A stretch of DNA of 12,503 bases from an uncultured Victivallales bacterium (GTDB lineage Bacteria; Verrucomicrobiota; Lentisphaeria; Oligosphaerales; JAFGRS01). The notes under the pieces are model-generated. The model ran no database searches, was not told the DNA's origin, and was given only the letters and a program-made list of their open reading frames with translations. Below are positions 9,901-12,503 of the stretch, in pieces. Location of the stretch: positions 1-12,503 of the forward strand of contig CAILKC010000089.1 of assembly GCA_903834675.1 (NCBI GenBank). The letters run 5' to 3'. How positions within the stretch are numbered: the stretch's first letter is position 1; every line of letters starts with the position of its first letter. The translations under genes were made by a program, and so were the position numbers.

Positions 9901-12226
9901 CAAATTATCGCTCGAAGCCGTGATGCTGGCCGAAAAGGAAGCGGCGGCGGCGGCGGCCGCAAAAATCGCCACCCAAGCCGCGGCGGAGAAACTCGCGATC
10001 GAGGCGGCGGCCACCCGCTCCGCCGCGCGCGGGGCTCTGGCACGAGCGGCCGTGGGCTATGGCGCAAAAGCCCTAAACGCCGGCTTTTGGCTCTATACCG
10101 CTTGGCAAGTCGGCGACGCCGTCGGCACAGGCCTCCGTAACATCGAAGGCGTTGATGAAGCCGCACAGATGACTCTCATCGACATTGACGGCTACCTCGG
10201 CGGCTGGCTGTTCGGCATTCCTCCGTCGGTCGAACTCAGGATCCCCATCCGGCACGCTCTCGACCCCAACGACAAGATCGGCCCGGCAGGCTTTGGGACG
10301 CAGGGGTTCCTGACCGCCGAGGGGAGCCTCTTCTACACCATCAACTTTGAGAACGTCGCCACGGCGTCCGCGGCGGCCCAGGAAGTGACGGTCACCGATC
10401 AACTCAGTGCGAATCTGGATTGGTCCACCCTGGAGATCGGGGCCATCGGCTTCAACGGCATCACGGTGCCGGTGCCAGTGGGCCTGCAGCACTTCACGAC
10501 CTTGACCTCCGTGCCGACCGACCCCAATCCGGTCCGGGTCAATGCCGCTCTCAATCCGGCGACCGGCTTGCTCACCTGGACGATGACCTCCATCGATCCG
10601 CTGACCGGGCAACTCACGGAGGACCCGTTCGCCGGCTTCCTGCCGCCCAACGACGCCACGCACGCCGGTGAGGGCTACGTGACCTTCACGGTAAGGCCCG
10701 CGGCGGGGCTGCCCACCGGCACGCAGATCACCAACCGGGCCCGCATCGTTTTCGACGTCAATGCGCCGATCGAGACGAACACCGCACTCAACACCCTTGA
10801 TGCGGAAGCGCCGGTGAGTGCGGCGGGGACGGTACGCCGCGCTGGGGCCGGGGACGACTTCTGGCTGACCTTCAGCGGCGACGATGGCGCCGGCTCGGGC
10901 ATCGCCGCCTTCGATGTCCTGCTGGGCATCGGCGAGGCCCCGGCCACGTTCTGGCGCACCCTCAGCGGACCGTTCGAGGTCCTGTTCGACGGTGCCTGGA
11001 GCACGGCCTACCACTTCTTCGTCACGGCTCGCGATGCGGTGGGACAGGCACAGAGCGAACGCCAGGCTGCCGAGGTCCTTCTGCGCACGCCGCAGTGGGC
11101 CATGCGGCTGGAGGTGGCCCAGGCCGACCTCGCCGTCCTCTATGTCGGCGCCGACACGTCAGCCACAACCGGGTTCGACCCGGAACTTGACGAGGATGCG
11201 CCGTCGGCCGGGGCTGCCGGCACGGTGGCGCTGCGGGGCAACGACGCCGGACACGAGCGCTTGGCGTACGACTGTCAGCCACAGGCCGCCACGGTGACCT
11301 GGCTGCTGGAGGTGGTGCCAGGGACGAATCCTGTGCGGCTCTCGTGGGAACCGGAGACTGCGCCGGCGGGACGCTGGCTCTGGCTGGTCCGGGTCAATCG
11401 GGGGGGCGTTCCTCAAGGCGTCACCTTCGTGGACATGCTCAGCGTGGATAGCCTCGAGATTGCGGAGCCGGGAACCTGGCTGGTGACCCTCAGTGACGAG
11501 CCCGTGACGGCGACATTCCGGACCGCCGACCCCGTCGCCCCCAACGGCAGTTTCCTGGCGCTGGTGGACGCGGGCGCGGTGACCTTGGGCCGCGGCCTGT
11601 GGGACCTGAGCGGGCACTACACCCCGCTTGCCGCGGGGAACTTGCGGGCCATGAACCTGGTGCATGACCCCACGGGCAAGCTCACCGGCACGGCGACCTA
11701 CACCCTCGCCGAGGGCACGGTAGTGAACCTGCCCATCCGGGGCAACGTCAAAGGTGCCCGCGGCAGCATCGCGATGAAGGGCTCCCTGAGAGGCACCGAC
11801 TCGACCGGGACCGTGAACGTGGCACTGGCGCTGAACCTGACCGTCGATACCGCCCACCGCCGGCTCGTGGGGCGGTTGACCGGCAGCAGCAAGGCCGGTG
11901 GCACAACCACGCTGGTGAACGAGGACCTCGCTCTACCCATACCCCAACCCATAAATGGCACGTGGAGATTACGGTTCGATCTCGCCCAGGTGGGGCGGAC
12001 GGTCAGGGGGTCGGCCTGGCTGGTGCTCCCTGATGGGGTGGACTACGCCTTTGCCGTGCAGGGAAGAGTCAGCGGCACGACCGCAGTGCTGAACCTTGCG
12101 GGTGATCCGTCTGATCCGGCCTCGAAGGCCATCAGGATCAAGACCACCATCGCGCCGCTTGAGGGCGGCTGGGCCCGCCTTCAAGGCTTCTCGGGCAAGG
12201 GGTACGGGCAGGTCCTGACGTGGTGA
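857..12226 (+). CDS. giant secreted RHS/YD-repeat protein with glycine-rich repeats and beta-helix
   Basis: The product is 3,789 residues and is probably a secreted or surface-anchored structural or adhesin-like protein. Order of parts by residue: signal peptide 1-47; four glycine-rich tandem repeats about 67-1105; right-handed beta-helix about 1214-1637; CARDB-like about 1640-1755; PPC-like about 1760-1870; IPT-like about 1865-1961; RHS/YD shell about 2150-2942 with core motif DPSGL; helical tip about 2943-3123; then DUF11/DUF7619-like, Ig-like and other beta modules to the end. RHS proteins form a hollow YD-repeat shell enclosing a C-terminal polypeptide and often self-cleave after DPxGL. 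Here 847 residues follow that point, most of them not toxin-like, which is unusual. No catalytic domain was recognised and no transmembrane anchor is evident; the last residue is Trp. The frame is uninterrupted. No neighbouring gene indicates an operon, and no immunity gene follows within the 277 bases available. Start at 857 was chosen from the AGAAGG site and the signal peptide. Specific function unknown. Confidence 0.95.
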   Translation: MNDIGHQQASLYHPENSSGHPRSRRIGVARCRGFWVCALMLASSAQAITFSADTRLDGGNATYDGADIVVSNCTLTVDGPHAFNSLTVVAGAVVTHSAATPSQEYSLELTIAGALTIDASAKIDVSGRGYLPGRTAGNATVGGATGRASGSYGGLGDGLNGIRNPVYGDYRDPNEPGSGGGPDNAAGSGGGLVRIAAHNAQIDGAILANGGSGGHASAGSGSGGGIRLEVVTLRGSGRLEANGGTPTEYGGGGGGGRVAVFYATLDGFDVTNRVTAHGAPGGSSWGGAGSVGTVYLRQTDSLGTLLLTNHGTTVGLWTPLGGATETVFQVDNLVISGAGVVAVTASGCPIEASSVTITDGAVLTQPLSTASQSHSLQMTVAAALRIDATAKIDVSGRGYLPGRTAGNSTVGGATGQSSGSHGGLGDGLNGTRNPVYGDYRDPSEPGSGAGPVNVAGSGGGLVRITANRAQIDGAILANGGSGGWGSGGSGSGGGIRLDVVTLSGGGRVEANGGTPTESGGGGGGGRVAVYYTSLDGFGVANQVTAHGARGGSGWGGAGAVGTVYLRQTGSLGTLLLTNHGTTVGLWTPLGGATETVFQVDNLVISGAGVVAMTASGCPLEANSVTITDGAVLTQPLSTASQGYSLQMTIADALTIDATAKIDVSGRGYLPGRTAGNSTAGGATGQSSGSYGGLGDGFNGTRNAVYGDYRDPNELGSGGGPVNVAGSGGGLVCITANRAQIDGAILANGGSGGWGSGGSGSGGGIRLDVVTLRGGGRVEANGGTPTEAGGGGGGGRVAVYYTSLDGFGVANQVTAHGARGGSGWGGAGAVGTVYLRRSGDPGGELRIVSHGSAAGAWTPLGLPGQTVADYGTDSIVVSGAGVVVIPEHDMPVRANGLTLQDGAWLTHQYCTASQTFRVDLRVNTLNLEATAKIDVSGRGYLPGRTAGNRTAGAATGQSSGSYGGRGVALNGTSNPLYGDERNPLELGSGGGPVNTAGSGGGLVRITTGSAQIDGAILANGGSGGWGSGGSGSGGGILLNVGLLSGRGQLAARGGTSTEGGGGGGGGRVAVHTWGVMTFPVSNLSAHAGTGPNGPGQPGSVFSGATPFFAWEESSALLHGSAEIAWYALCVAPNTVTAELAAFREANAYPIAAELNATGSASWDTTRVSDGTYALRALFRNGSNAVVGELQREVAVINEWVIWHAGVIPTDETWVAGTVHVIDRSVIIPSGVTVTIEPGAVVKFAPGTGISILTGGTLNALGTPAAPIVLTSLADDSAGGDTNLDGDQSLPRPGDWAGVAGSGGQFNQTADTDIRYISQTHGGTLAAAESWLGSYVHRVTSVLVVPSGVTLTINPGAVVKFAAGTGITVAAGGTLNAWGTVAQPIAFTSLRDDTLGGDSNGDGDATAPAAGDWRSLRFEGAATASLRQADVRYGGNSIFNIYGAGGMIEASGGTLLLEACRVSESLKDGVLSGSATTIRNTVVAACDRGVVAWGDMQLSNCTLDNNRQGAVEHGGTLTLRNCIVSHSPQFGVLHDWGTERVTVTNSDVWNPGAVNYRGTADKTGQNGNLAVDPKFKNAVAGDYRLDYHSPCIDAADGVAAPATDFMGAPRYDDPRSPNTGTPTTDGAYADLGAFEFVETATSEVDLLGTAVSGPAAVVAGASAIVFWEVVNTGSGRAIGPWHDAISLVPVSGAGEPIWAAEVLVGQGVVLGPGQSYSTSATVRVPGGRQGSCRWQVQVNCRGDVFEGMNGANNTVQSSLPTNLTLPVLTLGGEAISDAFTAVDQSYWYVLTPQSNQDVRVNVRLTGGGGAVRVYMAQGYMPTPQHYDWTQTEWNSPEASIIAADLAAQPCYILVVPQSLTQTPAPFTVQTAELGIGLSGSSPVTAANVGPVTLQLQGGGLTAAMTYEVVDSAGTPHAASAIEVVNAARVYATFNLAGLPLGSSDVRVIADGMTKTLPDALQITAGSPGRIEVHLSGPSAMRSYREGRLTVEYRNVGDTDVLAPLMLVSAQNAVLRLADAPDYVGASIWLLGIHHEGPAGTLPPGAQGAITLVFKPDMSDQCAFSVRLPPTTDTPTDWSAVKNALRPTDVPLQAWDVIYANFVARVGNTFGQYQRILAEDATYLSQLGQYVPAVRALTAFELVQAGQSGAISQRYRWGALGRGQVDPTDIAVVQDANGDVKINVSQALVRRFIHQADGTFAGLPGDHGTLTWLDDHYQINESGGSLVVFRPDRRLDYIEDLNHNRVTCNYVGAYLDSWTDSRGNSVQLARNAQGLISSITDPVGRLTTFTYDAAGEHLAAVVAPDGTTDSFTYITGQGAAREHALASVTAPDGTHAYLEYDDRGALTRLSRAGGATVLSLANELPAGVTVTDAAGHSTKLLSDHLGRLTKLVDPLGNLARLGYDQEDNLTAVGLPRGVHGSSTYDALGNPVTLTDPLGGQLNLAYGTALNLPVSLRTPGGQQTQFNYDAHGNPTRLTYPDQQAEQATYDTQGNPTTFVNVRGQQITCTYDAQALLTHKYYADGSRVDYAYDGHRNLTRVTKASGSTNQVTTLTYDAADRLVQVTDPFNRSLSYAYDEAGRRRQMTTSDGFVLNYGYDENGRLGQLMDGAGNPNVVYTYDASDRLASQQQGHGGITTYAYDPAGRVVTLINRAPGGAILSSFEYTYDELGRRTRVVTLEGITDYAYDAAGQLTAVTLPGGRAINYTYDANGNRLQVADHGTPTAYLTNNLDQYTQIGTATYLYDADGNLLSKNDGGQTWTYAYDHENQLVQAVTPDGTWTYEYDALGNRLAAVHDGQRTEYLVDPTGLGDVVGEYSGDGARQTHYAHGLGLAFRRSAGEPPAYYAFDALGNTSELTDSSGAVLNRYVYLPFGERVSTLEAVTNPFQYVGALGVMHDGNGLEFMRARYFEPTSGRFIHRDPLGLNGELNLYRYAHNDPVNQVDPSGLFGVAEYYDLATTVLHKSGQAMDFIEAARRDMNAFARADVAATYLKEGLKSALKIALRHTKDEVHEDLFRRLGSKLSLEAVMLAEKEAAAAAAAKIATQAAAEKLAIEAAATRSAARGALARAAVGYGAKALNAGFWLYTAWQVGDAVGTGLRNIEGVDEAAQMTLIDIDGYLGGWLFGIPPSVELRIPIRHALDPNDKIGPAGFGTQGFLTAEGSLFYTINFENVATASAAAQEVTVTDQLSANLDWSTLEIGAIGFNGITVPVPVGLQHFTTLTSVPTDPNPVRVNAALNPATGLLTWTMTSIDPLTGQLTEDPFAGFLPPNDATHAGEGYVTFTVRPAAGLPTGTQITNRARIVFDVNAPIETNTALNTLDAEAPVSAAGTVRRAGAGDDFWLTFSGDDGAGSGIAAFDVLLGIGEAPATFWRTLSGPFEVLFDGAWSTAYHFFVTARDAVGQAQSERQAAEVLLRTPQWAMRLEVAQADLAVLYVGADTSATTGFDPELDEDAPSAGAAGTVALRGNDAGHERLAYDCQPQAATVTWLLEVVPGTNPVRLSWEPETAPAGRWLWLVRVNRGGVPQGVTFVDMLSVDSLEIAEPGTWLVTLSDEPVTATFRTADPVAPNGSFLALVDAGAVTLGRGLWDLSGHYTPLAAGNLRAMNLVHDPTGKLTGTATYTLAEGTVVNLPIRGNVKGARGSIAMKGSLRGTDSTGTVNVALALNLTVDTAHRRLVGRLTGSSKAGGTTTLVNEDLALPIPQPINGTWRLRFDLAQVGRTVRGSAWLVLPDGVDYAFAVQGRVSGTTAVLNLAGDPSDPASKAIRIKTTIAPLEGGWARLQGFSGKGYGQVLTW
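1055..4170 (+). repeat. four tandem ~807-bp glycine-rich coding repeats
   Basis: Units start near 1055, 1847, 2654 and 3464. The anchor AAG of AKIDVSGRGYLPG falls at 1220, 2027, 2834 and 3647, so the spacing is 807, 807 and 813 bp (269, 269 and 271 residues). Each unit carries KIDVSGRGYLPGRTAGN, a YGDxRxP block, AQIDGAILANGGSGG, a GSGSGGGI block, and an eight-glycine run before RVAV. The third and fourth blocks recur with short beta-like segments, so an extended beta fold is likely. Units 2 and 3 are nearly identical in DNA over long stretches; unit 4 and the start of unit 1 are more diverged. Unit 3 has Cys where the others have Arg in GGGLVxIT. Function is probably structural or adhesive (inference). 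Confidence 0.93.
4498..5765 (+). other. right-handed beta-helix domain with duplicated Ca-type loop
   Basis: Two related blocks open this part: IIPSGVTVTIEPGAVVKF (about 4520) and VVPSGVTLTINPGAVVKF (about 4880). Each continues with a GGTLNAxGT turn and an 'IxxTSLxDD' strand. Each then has a polar loop, DTNLDGD (from 4691) or DSNGDGD (from 5042), matching the D-x-N-x-D-G-D calcium-loop pattern, and ends in GDW. Short parallel-strand repeats follow (LLLEACRVSES, TIRNTVVAACDRG, LTLRNCIVSHS), then the closing DPKFKN...DYRLDYHSPCIDAAD block common at the end of such domains. Beta-helix domains of this type occur in adhesins and polysaccharide-active surface proteins. No lyase active site was recognised. 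Confidence 0.8.
5776..7020 (+). other. CARDB-, PPC- and IPT-like beta-sandwich modules
   Basis: SEVDLLGTAVSGPAAVVAG with WEVVNTGSG and a later AEVLVGQG...LGPGQSYSTSATV is typical of CARDB domains, which are adhesion-type sandwiches. Next, LGGEAISDAFTAVDQSYWY, VRVNVRLTGGGGAVRVYMAQG and CYILVVPQ resemble a PPC-type domain. The block with 'VTAANVGPVTLQLQGGGL' and 'ATFNLAGLPLGSSDVRV' resembles an IPT-like unit. A final part (RLTVEYRNVGDTDVLAPLM) is often found before RHS shells. Domain boundaries are approximate, and the PPC and IPT names rest on pattern resemblance only. Confidence 0.6.
7300..9682 (+). other. RHS shell: YD repeats and RHS core-associated motif
   Basis: An N-terminal RHS part (RYRWGALGRG, then FRPDRRLDYIEDLNHNRVT) leads into about 20 YD-type repeats between about 7712 and 9384: 19 with YD, such as FTYDAAG, STYDALGN, YTYDANGN and YEYDALGN, and one FD variant (YAFDALGN). 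The core-associated block follows: YLPFGERVS, YVGALGVMHD, FMRARYFEPTSGRFI, RDPLGL, LNLYRYAHNDPVNQVDPSGL. Family knowledge holds that this block caps the shell and that Asp residues here drive cleavage after DPxGL. D2915 (RDPLGL) and D2938 (VDPSGL) are both present, so cleavage between L2942 and F2943 is predicted. Confidence 0.93.
9683..10221 (+). other. internal RHS tip: helical, Ala-rich region of unknown function
   Basis: About 180 residues directly after DPSGL. The first ~95 are charged and helix-prone (AEYYDLATTVLHKSGQ, EAARRDMNAFARAD, RHTKDEVHEDLFRRL). Then comes an Ala-rich helix with seven consecutive Ala, partly encoded by a GCG run (9941-9957), and a hydrophobic stretch GFWLYTAWQVGDAVGTGL. 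In RHS systems this place holds a variable toxin or effector, often preceded by a helical pre-toxin part. I recognise no nuclease, deaminase or other catalytic motif. It could be a pre-toxin-like linker, a membrane-active segment, or only a spacer. G+C is clearly lower at its 5' part. Confidence 0.5.
10258..11505 (+). other. post-tip secreted modules: DUF11/DUF7619-like, Ig-like and a third domain
   Basis: LDPNDKIGPAGFGTQGFL, SLFYTINFENVATA, VTVTDQLSANLDW and ITNRARIVFDVNAPI follow the pattern of DUF11/DUF7619-like conserved-repeat domains of large secreted proteins (residues about 3136-3319). A segment with DDFWLTFSGDDGAGSGIAAFD and STAYHFFVTARDAVG looks like an Ig-like or fibronectin-like unit (about 3320-3410). 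A third segment (about 3410-3550) has ADTSATTGFDPELDEDAPS and TWLLEVVPGTNPVRLSW, resembling domains near the C-termini of exported proteins with 'DGFDxxxD' motifs. All lie after the RHS core, a placement I do not expect in ordinary RHS toxins. Confidence 0.6.
11520..12223 (+). other. C-terminal beta-rich domain ending in GYGQVLTW
   Basis: About 235 residues with alternating strands and repeated 'GxWxLxF' / 'GxAxLxL' patterns: WDLSGHYTP, GKLTGTATYTL, IRGNVKGARGSIAMKG, GTWRLRFDLAQVG, FAVQGRVSGTTAVLNL, EGGWARLQGFSGKGYGQ, and a final TW. I recall similar endings on other very large predicted secreted proteins of Verrucomicrobia-like bacteria but cannot name a family. It may be a surface-attachment or secretion module (inference). 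The aromatic last residue resembles outer-membrane barrel endings but is not sufficient evidence for one. Confidence 0.5.
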
Positions 12227-12294
12227 GTCTGCCTGCAGCGGTGCCGTGGCTATGCCTCAGTGAAGCTTGGCTCCCGGCTCTGAGAGCACGCTCT
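12227..12294. other. short intergenic stretch after the giant gene
   Basis: No ribosome site or family-like coding sequence is visible. A small palindrome, AGAGC-AC-GCTCT (12283-12294), sits just before a larger inverted repeat. No T-run follows, so it is not a convincing intrinsic terminator. Confidence 0.4.
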
Positions 12295-12365
12295 GGAGGG
12301 CGAACCCCCACGGGTCTTGGCCGACGGCTCACCGGCGCCTGCGCGCCTGGGGAGCTTCGCCCTCC
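12295..12365. repeat. long inverted repeat GGAGGGCGAA / TTCGCCCTCC
   Basis: The ten-base arms GGAGGGCGAA (12295-12304) and TTCGCCCTCC (12356-12365) are perfectly complementary. Inside them CCCCC (12305-12309) faces GGGG (12349-12352) with AGC left unpaired. The 50-base interior is G+C-rich and has no recognised gene. It could act as a bulky transcript 3' end or be a dispersed intergenic repeat. No transposase lies nearby, though it might be a relic of a mobile element. Confidence 0.7.
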
Positions 12366-12415
12366 ACGGTCGGCTGCACTCTTTACCGACCTGTGCAATA
12401 AGAGAGTCCGTCTGT

Positions 12416-12496
12416 AGCGCTGAAGGCGCGCTGCCATACCAGCCCAGGGCAACGCCCTGGGAATAGAATGGTGATGGGTTTGAGCCCTGTAGGGGC
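12416..12496. repeat. palindrome cluster on the right flank
   Basis: Three palindromes lie in a row: AGCGC...GCGCT (12416-12432), CCCAGGGC-AAC-GCCCTGGG (12443-12461, eight perfect pairs) and GCCCT-GTA-GGGGC (12484-12496). Their style matches the cluster at 138-321, and the CCCAGGG/CCCTGGG arms are shared. They read as modules of a dispersed intergenic repeat that may continue past the window edge. No protein is credible here, although translated frames exist on both strands. Confidence 0.75.
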
Positions 12497-12503
12497 GAGC
12501 CAT

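Noticed and set aside
12138..12503. 121-codon minus-strand frame at the right edge, and a 65-codon plus frame at 12220-12417
   Set aside because: The minus frame translates the palindrome cluster (12416-12496) and the inverted repeat (12295-12365); the plus frame crosses the inverted repeat. Proteins of this sort are usually spurious calls on intergenic repeats.
12227..12503. Immunity gene for a possible RHS toxin
   Set aside because: No open frame with a ribosome site or protein-like composition follows the gene within the window. Absence beyond the edge cannot be judged.

Overview
The window is high-GC bacterial DNA (roughly 65 percent G+C in sampled blocks). It is almost entirely one giant gene on the + strand, positions 857-12226, encoding 3,789 residues. 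The gene is flanked by short non-coding stretches rich in palindromes. Those palindromes (CCCCAACGGGG; CCCAGGG...CCCTGGG arms; GCCCTGTAGGGGC) and the composite domain architecture of the protein suggest a member of the Planctomycetes-Verrucomicrobia-Lentisphaerae group. This placement comes from remembered patterns and has not been checked by search. No rRNA, tRNA, CRISPR array or transposase was seen.

Left flank (1-856). Positions 1-137 hold nothing recognisable. Positions 138-321 hold a cluster of palindromic intergenic repeats. It is followed by three fragments of chemotaxis or two-component signalling genes packed into about 280 bp: a sensor-protein C-terminal tail with a CPDC motif (329-403), the first ~30 codons of a CheR-type methyltransferase overlapping it by ATGA (from 400), and, out of frame, the last part of a histidine-kinase ATPase domain (489-611). 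None can make a working protein. A strong stem-loop (648-682) and a short A+T-rich leader with a Shine-Dalgarno sequence precede the giant gene.

The giant gene. In order it encodes: a signal peptide; four tandem ~269-residue glycine-rich repeats; a right-handed beta-helix with two D-x-N-x-D-G-D loops; CARDB-, PPC- and IPT-like beta domains; an RHS/YD-repeat shell with about 20 YD repeats; and a canonical RHS core ending in DPSGL. A ~180-residue helical, Ala-rich segment follows, and then ~650 more residues of secreted beta-sandwich-like domains to the C-terminus. The layout is that of a secreted, cell-surface or adhesin-like RHS protein. Its unusual point is that the RHS core and variable-looking 'tip' are internal rather than C-terminal. 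A dip in G+C (about 53 percent over 9601-9900 by hand count) coincides with the core motif and the start of the tip, as expected for an exchanged cassette.

Right flank (12227-12503). There is no credible gene and no immunity-gene candidate. There is a long inverted repeat (12295-12365) and a second cluster of palindromes (12416-12496) that reaches almost to the window edge.
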